Notes under the pieces: generated by a model
The model's database searches: none
Seen by the model: the letters and a program-made list of their open reading frames with translations, nothing else
What the model was told of the DNA's origin: nothing
NCBI RefSeq assembly: GCF_025558165.1
Contig: NZ_LAMZ01000001.1
Span: 620,001 to 684,000, forward strand
Direction of reading: 5' to 3'
DNA length: 64,000 nucleotides
From: Candidatus Pelagibacter ubique HIMB140
GTDB taxonomy: Bacteria; Pseudomonadota; Alphaproteobacteria; Pelagibacterales; Pelagibacteraceae
Translations under genes and position numbers: made by a program
Shown: piece after piece, positions 37,115 to 45,724 of the stretch
Layout of the letters: each line of letters opens with the position of its first letter
How positions within the stretch are numbered: position 1 is the stretch's first letter

Positions 37115-38866
37115 TTAAACTACTAAAATTCTAGAATATTCTTCAACAGACAATATACCTTTTTTTATAAAATTTCTGCCTATAACTTGCATAGTTTTAA
37201 AACCATCCTTGATAGCCACTTCAAGCATCTCATCTCCTCTAGCATCTCTTAAGATTGCAGCTTCTAAGTTGGGAGTTTTTTTTAATACTTCATAAATTCC
37301 TTGTCTACCTTTGTATCCAGTATTATTACATTCAGCACATCCTGCGCCCATTTTGGGGGTAAAAGTATTTAGGTCTTCTTCTTTAAATCCAAGTTGTAAT
37401 AAACTTTCTTTAGTTGCTTTTTCGTCATCAACAGTACAAGACGAACAATTTTTTCTCGCCAATCTTTGCGCAACAATCAAACTTAATGCTGATGCAACCA
37501 TGAAACTTGGAACACCCATGTTAACTAATCTTACAACTGTAGAAACTGCATCATTTGTGTGAAGAGTACTTAATAACAAGTGTCCAGTTAAAGCTGCTTT
37601 AATTGCAATATCTACGGTAGATTTATCTCTTATCTCTCCAACTAGAATTACCTCGGGGTCTTGCCTTAAAAAGGATTTTAATATCGCTTCAAATGTTAAA
37701 CCAATTTCGTTATTAGCTTGGATTTGACCAACACCTTTCAAATAAAACTCAACTGGGTCTTCAGCAGTCATTATATTTGTTCCAGGATTATTTATTTTTT
37801 TAATACATCCATAAAGAGTTGTACTTTTACCACTTCCTGTTGGCCCTGTTACCAAAACCATTCCTTGAGGAGCTGTTATCGCGGTAACTAAATTATCATA
37901 ATCCTCTTTATCAAGACCTATTTGTTCTAATCCAAGATCAGGTCCAGCAGCAAGTAAACGCATAACCACTCTTTCACCTTCTTTTGCTGGAATAACTGAA
38001 AATCTAACGTCTATATCTACATCATCTTCATTTTTTGGTTGTGGATTTTTAAATTGAAGTTTTCCATCTTGAGGAAGTCTTTTTTCTGAAATATCACAAC
38101 CAGACATAATTTTTAATCTAGTAATTACTGCATTGTAATTCTCCATCAAAAATTGTTTGAATTGTAATTGTTCTTGGAGAACACCATCTTTTCTAAATCT
38201 AACTCTTGCTTCACCTCTTCTAAAAATTTCAATATGAATATCACTGGTACCACTAAAAAAAGATTCATTTAAAAGTTTATCAACAAATTCTACAACAGCA
38301 TTTTCACCTTGTGTAATTTTAACATTTGGAACTTTTACGTTTAAATTTGGTTTTGAAGTTGGTGATTTTTTAGCTTCAGCATTTGTTGATGATGCAGATT
38401 CTTGTGTTGCTTCTATTACAGATTTAAATTTTAGTGCTTGATCTAAGTTAGATGGTTTTGCAACATACAATTCAACATTGCATCCTGTCATACTTTTAAT
38501 TTTACCTGCTAGGGTAGATTTAGTTGGATCAAATAAAGCAATTTTTAAAATTCTCCCAATTAGTTCAAATGGAAGCATTTCATTTTCCATTATAAAATCT
38601 TTTGGAAGTTTTTTTATAGCATCTTTTTTAATACTTTGCTCAGTTAAAATTATTTTACGTAAAGCATAGTTTCTTGATACGGCTGAAACAATATCATCTT
38701 CACTAACCAAGTTATCATTGATTAAATATTCCAAAACACCAAGAGGTACCTTACCGTTACTTTCATATTTTTTTTTAGCATCATTAAAGTTGGCCTCAGA
38801 TAATTTCCCACTAGTTTTTAGAAGGTTGGAAATCTTAATACTAATTTCAGGATTAATTGAAGGCAT
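37115..38866 (-). CDS. pilB: Type IV pilus extension ATPase PilB (GspE family)
   Basis: 583 residues. An N-terminal MshEN/GspE-N domain (~1-150) is followed by the ATPase. Walker A 'GPTGSGKSTTLYG' lies near 342, the Asp box near 366 ('MTAEDPVEFYL'), Walker B 'ILVGEIRDKST' near 407 and the His box 'LSTLHTNDA' near 434. The four-cysteine zinc site is intact ('CSSC' and 'CAEC'). It powers pilin polymerisation. Of the two motor ATPases in the window this is the assembly one; the PilT-type gene is at 43629. It lies in the middle of the pilus operon, between the secretin and pilC. Confidence 0.95.
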   Translation of the reverse strand: MPSINPEISIKISNLLKTSGKLSEANFNDAKKKYESNGKVPLGVLEYLINDNLVSEDDIVSAVSRNYALRKIILTEQSIKKDAIKKLPKDFIMENEMLPFELIGRILKIALFDPTKSTLAGKIKSMTGCNVELYVAKPSNLDQALKFKSVIEATQESASSTNAEAKKSPTSKPNLNVKVPNVKITQGENAVVEFVDKLLNESFFSGTSDIHIEIFRRGEARVRFRKDGVLQEQLQFKQFLMENYNAVITRLKIMSGCDISEKRLPQDGKLQFKNPQPKNEDDVDIDVRFSVIPAKEGERVVMRLLAAGPDLGLEQIGLDKEDYDNLVTAITAPQGMVLVTGPTGSGKSTTLYGCIKKINNPGTNIMTAEDPVEFYLKGVGQIQANNEIGLTFEAILKSFLRQDPEVILVGEIRDKSTVDIAIKAALTGHLLLSTLHTNDAVSTVVRLVNMGVPSFMVASALSLIVAQRLARKNCSSCTVDDEKATKESLLQLGFKEEDLNTFTPKMGAGCAECNNTGYKGRQGIYEVLKKTPNLEAAILRDARGDEMLEVAIKDGFKTMQVIGRNFIKKGILSVEEYSRILVV

Positions 38867-38893
38867 GTATAAAGTTATAATAAAAATTATAAC

Positions 38894-40510
38894 TTATACA
38901 ACATTTGCACTTAAGAATATCAACAGTTGAGTTTTATCGTCTTTATCAGTAGTTTGTCTAAATAATGCTCCTAGTAGTGGAATTTTTGAAAAGAACGGCA
39001 CATAAGTTTCACTATTTTCTCTAGTATTTTTATAAACACCCCCAAGCACAGCTACATCTCCTGCATTAATTTGAACTACAGAAGTAAGTGATTCCTCGTT
39101 CGTTACAACGTCGTCACCTGCGTCTTCACCTGGTGCATCATTCGCAAGTGTTAATTCAATTTTTACTCTACTTTCTCCTACAATTTCTGGGGTTACCGTG
39201 ATGCTTAAATTTTGTGGAATTTCTACTGTGGAACCTGCAACATCACCAGAAGCTGGAATTACTTTTAACAGAGTTGTACCTTGAGTAAGAGTTGCAGACT
39301 CACCATCCATTGCAAATAGTTTTGGATTTGAGACTGTTTCAGTATTAGAATCTTTTACTGATGCTGTGATTACAGCTTTGATCTTTGTCATTCCTATATT
39401 TCCTAGCAAAAATGCTCCTCCTGCCAAATTGACTGCGTCTGATAAATCTGCATTTGATATAGCCTCAGGACTCGAGTCAGCAACAGGTGTTACTGAAGTT
39501 GTGTTACTAGGATTTGTATCAATTCCTGCAAAAGTTATTCTATCACTTCCGTTTTTAGTTGCTTGGGCATTCAATGCATCAATGTTTGCACTAAAGTTTT
39601 TGTTAAAGCCATCAGTTGCATTTACAATATAAGCTTCAATCATTACTTGTTTCTTTTCTAAATCAATTTTATTCAAAATATTCTCTGCTTGATTTAGCTG
39701 TGCATAAGTTCCTGTGATTACAATTTGATTATTTTTTTCATCATCTACCATTGTAAAACCTTCTGCTTCGCCCATTATCTCTCCAAGAGATTCTACTAGA
39801 TCTGTTGAGCTTTGATAGAAAACCTTAAATATTTCTGTAATCATAGGCTCATTGCTATCTCCTTCATTCGATACAGAACCACCAATTTCTAAAGAAGCTA
39901 AATTATTATTTTCTTCTATTGTGCTATCTATTTTAGATTTTTCTAATTCCGCAAAAAATTCTTTTGTATGAACTCTCAATAATCCAGAATCTTCATCAAC
40001 TGTCATTATTAAACTATTAATATCTAGTATGGCATAAACAGCAGAGCCCCATTTAATATTTTCAAAATCTATAGTTATTTCACCATTAACTTCATTACCT
40101 ATGATTATGTTTCTTTGAACCAATCCAGCAAATAATTTTAAAGCTGATCTTATATTCATGTTGTTAAGCTTTAAACTTACTTCAGTATCTTCTAAATTTT
40201 TAATTTTTAAATTTCTATCAATTAGTTTTAGTGATTTTTTTTCTTGTGTTTTACCCTCTGTTAGAGAGATTCTTCTTACTAGCTTTTCTTCTTTTTTATT
40301 TTTATTTAAAATTTCATTTGAGTCTTGATTAAATTGCTCTGCAGTTTTTCTGAAATTTTCTGCACTAGCTTTTACGTTGAAAGACTCAATTTCTTGAACA
40401 GCCCCTTTATCCTTTTGGTCATAAGCCATTTTAGGTCTTTTCGAACTACTGCAACTAGCCAACAGTAAAGAAAGTGATAACACCAAAAATAATCTAATAA
40501 AATTATTCAT
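38894..40510 (-). CDS. Secretin, MshL/PilQ-type outer-membrane pore (lipoprotein)
   Basis: 538 residues. The signal ends in a lipobox 'LLASC', so it should be lipidated, unlike most PilQ and like MshL/BfpB-type secretins. An N0/STN-like domain (~113-165) contains 'LNNMNIRSALKLFAG', an N1 domain follows ('VDDEKNNQIVITGTYAQL'), and the secretin core (~345-535) has 'GGVYKNTRENSETYVPFFSK' and ends 'LLIFLSANVV'. It forms the outer-membrane channel for the pilus. No separate pilotin is seen; lipidation may replace one. Its ATG overlaps the stop of the LysM-PilP gene. The Lgt that would lipidate it is encoded at 61623. Confidence 0.92.
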   Translation of the reverse strand: MNNFIRLFLVLSLSLLLASCSSSKRPKMAYDQKDKGAVQEIESFNVKASAENFRKTAEQFNQDSNEILNKNKKEEKLVRRISLTEGKTQEKKSLKLIDRNLKIKNLEDTEVSLKLNNMNIRSALKLFAGLVQRNIIIGNEVNGEITIDFENIKWGSAVYAILDINSLIMTVDEDSGLLRVHTKEFFAELEKSKIDSTIEENNNLASLEIGGSVSNEGDSNEPMITEIFKVFYQSSTDLVESLGEIMGEAEGFTMVDDEKNNQIVITGTYAQLNQAENILNKIDLEKKQVMIEAYIVNATDGFNKNFSANIDALNAQATKNGSDRITFAGIDTNPSNTTSVTPVADSSPEAISNADLSDAVNLAGGAFLLGNIGMTKIKAVITASVKDSNTETVSNPKLFAMDGESATLTQGTTLLKVIPASGDVAGSTVEIPQNLSITVTPEIVGESRVKIELTLANDAPGEDAGDDVVTNEESLTSVVQINAGDVAVLGGVYKNTRENSETYVPFFSKIPLLGALFRQTTDKDDKTQLLIFLSANVV

Positions 40511-41727
40511 TAATTAAATAAATCCTCAACATTAGTTACGGTTTCACTTTCATTATCATTATTGTTATCATTATTTTCTGTTTGATTTTCTAAATTTGTA
40601 TCATCATTATTATTTACATCATCATTGATTAAATCATCAGTATTTGATTGAGGTAAAGATGCAATTGCCATTCCCACAATTGGGGTATTAATTAAAAATT
40701 CATATTCAATATTATCCTCTAAAACAATCATTCTATTTTTTTCAATTGAAACTATTACACCGTCTCTATTTCCTATTCTGTCTCCTTCTCTAACCATAAA
40801 TTCACTATTACTTATTTCTATGATTGCAAGGTTCTTTCTATCTATTTGAAAATCATTAATACTTTTCTTATCTAAGTTTTCATAAGAAATATTTTCATTT
40901 GTATAAATTGGAATTTTTACTAATTGATTTTCGTTTAATATAACTGTGTTTTTTTCAAAAGCATTAAATTCAATTAATTCACTTATTTCTCTTTCATATC
41001 TACCGGCAATATCAGCTATTGTTTCATTTTCATTTGTTACGTGAATAAAGAAAGGTAATAATAATTTGTCACCAATTAAAATAATATTTTCATCATCTAA
41101 ATTATTGTAAGAAGCAAGTTGTGTTGAGCTTAAATTATATCTTTCAGCGATTGAATTTAAGTTTTGACCCTCTTTTACGATGTGAAATCTATTAGGTATA
41201 ACAACTTTATCACCAGTTACTAATTTTCTTGATCCAGGATAAATTGCATTTGCAATTTCTATTTCTCTTAATGAAAACCCGTATCTAAAAGCAATTTTCT
41301 CGATTGTATCATTTTCGGATATTGTGTGAGTAGTAGGAGTTTTTGCTCTATCAATTTTTTTGATTTTAGCTCTTTGAAATTGATGATCAGACTCTTTACT
41401 TAAAGCTACTCCTTTCAATAAATAGTCCCTTAATGAATATGCAACAATCGGATCTATATTTAAAACTGTAACAATTTCTGTTTCTTTAGGTTCGGCTTCA
41501 ACAACTTCAGTTACATCTTCTGTATTATTAAATATTTCTTCTGCTAATTCTATTTCAACAGTTTCTTCCTCGATCACTAAGTCTGTCTCAGATTCAACTG
41601 TTTCTTCAATTTTAATTTCTACAACTTCTGGTTCTCTTATGATGCCAATTTCATTAGTAAACGGATCACTATGAGAATTGCTGTGAAACAATACAATGAT
41701 GATAGTTAATATATATCTAAATAACAT
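40510..41727 (-). CDS. LysM-PilP fusion: periplasmic pilus alignment protein
   Basis: 405 residues. An N-terminal signal/anchor (~1-20), an acidic linker (~30-90), three LysM domains (~134-178, 181-225, 227-273; 'HTISENDTIEKIAFRYGFSL' is typical), then a PilP/GspC homology region (~305-350; 'FMVREGDRIGNRDGVIVSIE'), and an Asn/Asp-rich tail. The preceding 'YSLRDYLLKGVALS' (~96-110) looks like the first strand of the PilP fold, so the LysM block may be inserted into it. PilP links the inner-membrane complex to the secretin, and LysM binds peptidoglycan. The position between pilMN and the secretin is exactly where pilP belongs. FimV offers a looser comparison. Confidence 0.78.
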   Translation of the reverse strand: MLFRYILTIIIVLFHSNSHSDPFTNEIGIIREPEVVEIKIEETVESETDLVIEEETVEIELAEEIFNNTEDVTEVVEAEPKETEIVTVLNIDPIVAYSLRDYLLKGVALSKESDHQFQRAKIKKIDRAKTPTTHTISENDTIEKIAFRYGFSLREIEIANAIYPGSRKLVTGDKVVIPNRFHIVKEGQNLNSIAERYNLSSTQLASYNNLDDENIILIGDKLLLPFFIHVTNENETIADIAGRYEREISELIEFNAFEKNTVILNENQLVKIPIYTNENISYENLDKKSINDFQIDRKNLAIIEISNSEFMVREGDRIGNRDGVIVSIEKNRMIVLEDNIEYEFLINTPIVGMAIASLPQSNTDDLINDDVNNNDDTNLENQTENNDNNNDNESETVTNVEDLFN

Positions 41728-43493
41728 TATTTTTTATCTGCCTTTAATAATTTTGAAACTACCGTTTCATCATCGAAAACCTCATTCTTAATAGGCTTTA
41801 ACGATATCCTTGAATTAAATTTTTTAGTTATTTTTTCTTTTGGTAATTCTTCCTCTATGGGTTCAGCTTGTCCCTCGTCAGTATACAAAGCTAGTCTATC
41901 TTCTTTTGAAAACTCTACTAATGCCTCAATTTTTGTGTCATTGACACTCTCATTATTTGCAAAATTATCCATCATATTTACAACGGCTTGGTCATTCATC
42001 GCCACACCTGAAAATAAAATATTATTTTTCTCCTCAATAGCAAAAGTGGTTAATCTAATATCCTTTGGTACTATTTCATTTAAATTTGCATAAAGATTTG
42101 CTGTTGTTTTTAAGTTAGACCCAAATGAAGCAGCCGTTTCAGTGTCTTTTTTTATTTTTGCAATTTTAGCATTATAACCTTTTAAAAGATTTTTTTTGCC
42201 TTCAAGATCATCTTTTAAGTCATTAGCTGCACTCAATTTAGAAGAATTATCTAATAATTTTAAAATTTTAAATGGCATAACATGTCCAATAAAACCAAGG
42301 ACAAAAATCATAGATATCATTAAACAAAAATTTCCTAAAGTTTTTGATCTTCTATTTATTTTAACTTGATTAAAGTTAGACAATAAATTTACTGACATTA
42401 TTTCATCCGTTGGAAGATTAAATGAATTTAATTTTCTAGATGCAATACCAATAGCTTCTGAAGCTAAAGATTTATTATTAAGTGAGTCCATATATTTTTT
42501 TGCATCGTCAGAAAATTCAATTGAGTCCTCTGGATCATAAGTTTTAACCACAACATCACCTAATTGTCGTTCAATTCCTTTTGAAACATTCTTGATTTTT
42601 TTCTTATCTGTTATAATTGAAATAATACTAATAGGATCAAATTCATACTTAGTCTCATACTCAACTAAGTATTGCTTTATTTGAGAGCCAAGTCTTTCAA
42701 AAATTTCATCCCAAAACTCAGTTTCAACACTCTCAACTTCTTCAACTGTATCAAGTAATACTTGATCTGCCTCAATAATATTTAATTCCGAATATTGAAA
42801 ACCTTTGTTAGAGCAAATAGTGATACTTTTTTCATCCTTAGTATAATTCAGCAATACATTTGGGGTTTCAAATCCTTCTTTACCAAGTAATAATCCTTGT
42901 GCATTCATGTTGGAAAAAGGAGCAAGATCAATAACAACTGGATTATAACCTGCTAATCTAAAAATATTAGAATAAGCCTCCACATATTTTTTCTCTAAAG
43001 TAACTAAAACTACATCCATAACCCCAAGTTCTTCGTTTGAACTCACAATAGAATAACTTGTTTCAAATTCATCTAAAGTTTCTGGAGTTTCATCAAACTG
43101 ATCCCAAAATCCTCCTAAAGAAGTAGCTTCTATTAAGCTTTCATCATCCATAAATGGAATTTGTAAGTTATAAATTTGTGCTTTTGTGGTATCTAAAGAA
43201 ACTGCAATGTCTTTAGTTTTAGTTTTAATAGAATCTAAAGCATTTTTTACTTGATCACTTAAGTATGTGGTTGCAGCTAAAAAATCTTGATCTTCTCCAA
43301 TACCAGCAATTTGCTGGTTAGAGAAATTGTCAACTTTACAAATTCCCTTTTTAAATGAAATTTCTGCAGCCTGAATATATTTGTCTCTAAAAACTACACC
43401 AATCACTTTCTCTTTTTTTGAGTGATTTTTTCCTATTAGCTTTGTGATAGGAGAAAATATTTTTGCAATCGGAGGACCAATTTTATCAATCAT
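41727..43493 (-). CDS. PilM-PilN fusion (GspL-like) pilus assembly protein
   Basis: 588 residues, first gene of the pilus operon. Residues ~25-370 are an actin-like PilM/GspL cytosolic domain. One membrane helix follows (~385-408; 'LMISMIFVLGFIGHVMPF'), then a coiled region and a PilN-like ferredoxin-type domain (~450-545; 'LNEIVPKDIRLTTFAIEEKN'). The fusion reproduces GspL layout. The nucleotide-binding start, normally like 'GIDIGSSSVKAVEL' in PilM, here reads 'GVVFRDKYIQAAEI', so ATP binding is doubtful. It would form the inner-membrane platform with the PilO-like protein (4178-4849) and the LysM-PilP protein. Its ATG lies 135 bases from the divergent pilT. Confidence 0.85.
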   Translation of the reverse strand: MIDKIGPPIAKIFSPITKLIGKNHSKKEKVIGVVFRDKYIQAAEISFKKGICKVDNFSNQQIAGIGEDQDFLAATTYLSDQVKNALDSIKTKTKDIAVSLDTTKAQIYNLQIPFMDDESLIEATSLGGFWDQFDETPETLDEFETSYSIVSSNEELGVMDVVLVTLEKKYVEAYSNIFRLAGYNPVVIDLAPFSNMNAQGLLLGKEGFETPNVLLNYTKDEKSITICSNKGFQYSELNIIEADQVLLDTVEEVESVETEFWDEIFERLGSQIKQYLVEYETKYEFDPISIISIITDKKKIKNVSKGIERQLGDVVVKTYDPEDSIEFSDDAKKYMDSLNNKSLASEAIGIASRKLNSFNLPTDEIMSVNLLSNFNQVKINRRSKTLGNFCLMISMIFVLGFIGHVMPFKILKLLDNSSKLSAANDLKDDLEGKKNLLKGYNAKIAKIKKDTETAASFGSNLKTTANLYANLNEIVPKDIRLTTFAIEEKNNILFSGVAMNDQAVVNMMDNFANNESVNDTKIEALVEFSKEDRLALYTDEGQAEPIEEELPKEKITKKFNSRISLKPIKNEVFDDETVVSKLLKADKK

Positions 43494-43541
43494 AATTTTT
43501 TAAAAACCTAATAAAATCACAATAATAAATACCGAATCAGT

Positions 43542-43560
43542 ACACAAGCATTAGTTGTGT
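43542..43560. promoter_or_regulatory. Inverted repeat between divergent pilMN operon and pilT
   Basis: ACACAA (43542-43547) and TTGTGT (43555-43560) are perfect inverted arms with a 7-base spacer, and one more pair matches if a single base is looped out. The 135-base gap must hold promoters for both pilus transcription units, so this could be a shared operator. The arms contain G/C, which makes chance less likely than for the pure A/T repeat at 18319. Confidence 0.4.
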
Positions 43561-43628
43561 TACTTTATATATATCTTTAAGTTAAAAAAAACTTGAAAAG
43601 ATATAACTTTTAGAGCATCAAAACATTA

Positions 43629-44621
43629 ATGAGTCTTCATGATAAATTAAAATCATATCCAAAAGAATATGATTTGTCAGATATTCACATTAGATCGAAT
43701 CAACCGTTTGCAATAAGAGAAAATGGAGAGATCAAAGTATTTAATGAAGATATTGTTTCAAGACAAGACATAGAAACTTTTTGGAAACAATCTTTAGATA
43801 AAGCTCAATATGATTATTTAATAAGCAATGGTGATTTAGATTTTGCTGTTGTTGTTGATGGACAAAGATTTAGAGCAAATGGATATTATTCTTCATATGG
43901 ACCAAGTATGGTTCTTAGAAAAATTATAAGTGAAATTCCTAACATTGAAAAACTAGGTTTGCCACCAGCAGCTCATGAAGCAATCACGCATAAAACAGGA
44001 TTGGTTCTTGTTACAGGTCAAACTGGTTCTGGTAAATCTACATCACTTGCTGCAATGATAGACCAAATTAATTCTCACAGAGCAGAAAATATAATTACAA
44101 TCGAAGATCCCATTGAATTTGTTCATCCTGCTAAAAAAAGTATTATTTCTCAAAGAGAAGTTGGAAAAGATACTGGAAGTTTTGCAAAAGCATTAAAGTC
44201 CGCATTAAGACAAGATCCTGATGTAATTTTAGTTGGTGAGATGCGAGATCTAGAAACTATTTCATTGGCATTAACTGCTGCAGAAACTGGTCACTTAGTT
44301 TTTGGAACTCTACATGCTAGTAGTGCATCATCAACGATTACTAGAATTTTAGACGTCTTTCCACCAGCGCAAAAAGAACAAGCACAAACAATGTTAGCAG
44401 GGTCAATCAGATTAGTAATGTCTCAACAACTTCTTAAAAAGAGAGGTGGAGGAAGAATTGGGTGTCATGAAGTAATGACAGGGACACCAGCAATAAGAAA
44501 TTTAATTAGAGAAGGTAAAACAGAGCAAATTCAATCTACTCTTCAAACATCTGCTAAAGATGGAATGTTTACAATGGAAAAATGTCTTGAGGGTTTAAAG
44601 CTCAAAAAATTAGTTGAGTAG
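43629..44621 (+). CDS. pilT: Type IV pilus retraction ATPase PilT
   Basis: 330 residues. Walker A 'GQTGSGKS' is at 130-137, Asp box 'IEDPIEFVH', Walker B 'ILVGEMRDLETI' and His box 'FGTLHASSA' follow. The retraction-specific 'AIRNLIREGK' motif (AIRNLIRE box) is intact, which separates PilT from PilB. It depolymerises the pilus and gives force for adhesion, twitching or DNA uptake; its presence argues for a retractable type IV pilus rather than a type II secretion system. It is transcribed divergently from the assembly operon, so retraction may be regulated separately. Two small secreted-protein genes follow. Confidence 0.95.
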   Translation: MSLHDKLKSYPKEYDLSDIHIRSNQPFAIRENGEIKVFNEDIVSRQDIETFWKQSLDKAQYDYLISNGDLDFAVVVDGQRFRANGYYSSYGPSMVLRKIISEIPNIEKLGLPPAAHEAITHKTGLVLVTGQTGSGKSTSLAAMIDQINSHRAENIITIEDPIEFVHPAKKSIISQREVGKDTGSFAKALKSALRQDPDVILVGEMRDLETISLALTAAETGHLVFGTLHASSASSTITRILDVFPPAQKEQAQTMLAGSIRLVMSQQLLKKRGGGRIGCHEVMTGTPAIRNLIREGKTEQIQSTLQTSAKDGMFTMEKCLEGLKLKKLVE

Positions 44622-44622
44622 A

Positions 44623-44931
44623 TTAATTTGAACTTTCAGTAAATCTTTGTTGCGGAACTATTGCGGAAAAGGTTCCGGTACCAGTGCAATTACTTTCAGT
44701 TTGTTCACCTAGGCCTCTGTTTACACTTGAAGGATTTGGGTTGTTTGCTCCTTCACATTTTAAATTGAAATCCACATTACCTTTTAGTTCAACCTCAACT
44801 TCTAAAAACTTAATATTGTTAGCTGTGGATTTTGTTATGATATTATTATAAAGATAGTTTGCTGCTAAAAATGCAAAAAAAGCTAAAAAGAATATTTTTA
44901 TGTTATTTAAATTTTTTTTAAAATTTACCAT
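44623..44931 (-). CDS. Small membrane-anchored protein of unknown function
   Basis: 102 residues. One hydrophobic helix (~12-29) is an anchor or uncleaved signal, followed by a ~70-residue exported part with two Cys ('LKCEGANN', 'ESNCTGTGTF') that could form a disulfide, and Gly/Asn/Thr-rich sequence. I do not recognise it. It converges on pilT (1-base gap), and its first 32 bases overlap head-to-head with the next gene, which also encodes an exported protein. Both could be accessory surface proteins. The reading is supported by the clean hydrophobic segment, but coding status is less certain than for its neighbours. Confidence 0.45.
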   Translation of the reverse strand: MVNFKKNLNNIKIFFLAFFAFLAANYLYNNIITKSTANNIKFLEVEVELKGNVDFNLKCEGANNPNPSSVNRGLGEQTESNCTGTGTFSAIVPQQRFTESSN

Positions 44932-45265
44932 CTTTATTATTGTTATAGCTTTTATTCCTAAAAATTCTAATGCAAATATTTATCAATTAAGTTGTAAAAA
45001 TAAAAAAAATACAACAGTTTGGGTTTATTCAAAGAAGAGAAAACAAGTTATTTTAACTAAAATTAATAGTTCAAAAACAAAAGTAAATTTCAAGATGGGT
45101 AAACAAACCCCATCATCTTTCTCCTCTGTTGGATCTATTGGCGGACTTCAGACAAATTTAACTTACAGCCAAAATTCAAATGAATTAGCGTTGTTACAAA
45201 AATCATTAAGAGGGTCTAATCAATTTTATAAATGTGCAAAGCCAAAACTAGTTAAGGAGGAATAG
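44900..45265 (+). CDS. Small secreted protein of unknown function
   Basis: 121 residues with a convincing signal peptide (cleavage near 'NSNANI'). The mature part has 'YQLSCKNKKNTTVWVYSKKR' at its start and a second Cys near the end ('FYKCAKP'), so one disulfide is possible. It is Lys/Ser-rich and basic. No family is recognised. It overlaps the divergent 102-residue gene by 32 bases and abuts the convergent anti-sigma gene. An internal ATG at 44928-44945 would remove the signal, so the 44900 start is preferred. Confidence 0.6.
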   Translation: MLFKFFLKFTIFIIVIAFIPKNSNANIYQLSCKNKKNTTVWVYSKKRKQVILTKINSSKTKVNFKMGKQTPSSFSSVGSIGGLQTNLTYSQNSNELALLQKSLRGSNQFYKCAKPKLVKEE

Positions 45266-45655
45266 TTAAAAAATTAAAGTTAAAGTTGTGCCGGGACCAA
45301 CCTCATTGTGTTTGTACTCACAAAATTTCGAAGTTTTCTTTATAAAGTATACTCCCAAACCTCCAGGTCTGACTTTATCTAAATCTCTTGGTTTAATTGT
45401 ATCTAATGGTACTTGTTCACCGTAGTCAGTAATTATTACTTTAAGCTCATTGTCATTTATAATTTCTAAATTTAAATCAATTTTTTGATCTTTTTTCATC
45501 TTATATGAATACCTAATTACATTTTGCAAAGCTTCATCAATTGCTAAAGTTACACTTGCTATTTCAATATTTGGTAGATTTAATTTGCAATATTCCTCTA
45601 TTTTAAATCTTGTATCTTTTAACTCTGAAGGATTTGAATGCATTTTTATATTCAT
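45266..45655 (-). CDS. Anti-sigma regulatory factor / serine kinase (HATPase, RsbW-like)
   Basis: 129 residues, a stand-alone GHKL ATPase. The N box is 'AIDEALQNVIRYSY', the G1 box is 'IITDYGEQVP', and the G2 box is 'RPGGLGVYFIKK'. These match SpoIIAB/RsbW-type anti-sigma kinases, which bind a sigma factor or phosphorylate a STAS protein. Its STAS partner is probably the product of 5643-6155 and its opposing phosphatase that of 19904-21898; no sigma factor is in the window. The three are not in one operon, so pairing is inferred. It abuts the small secreted gene and is divergent from the HMA gene. Confidence 0.88.
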   Translation of the reverse strand: MNIKMHSNPSELKDTRFKIEEYCKLNLPNIEIASVTLAIDEALQNVIRYSYKMKKDQKIDLNLEIINDNELKVIITDYGEQVPLDTIKPRDLDKVRPGGLGVYFIKKTSKFCEYKHNEVGPGTTLTLIF

Positions 45656-45724
45656 AAATAAATTTCAATAGTATTACCCAATATGGGCATATTAAAATTA
45701 AAAAAAATAGTTTATAAGAGAATT

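Noticed and set aside
25004-43493. Interpretation of the operon as a type II secretion system
   Set aside because: The minor-pilin order is GspH-I-J-K-like and pilMN is GspL-like, but a PilT with the AIRNLIRE box is adjacent and there is no GspG-like major pseudopilin; a type IV pilus fits better.
45253-45259. AAGGAGG resembling a strong ribosome-binding site
   Set aside because: It lies inside the last codons of the 121-residue gene and no + strand start follows within range.
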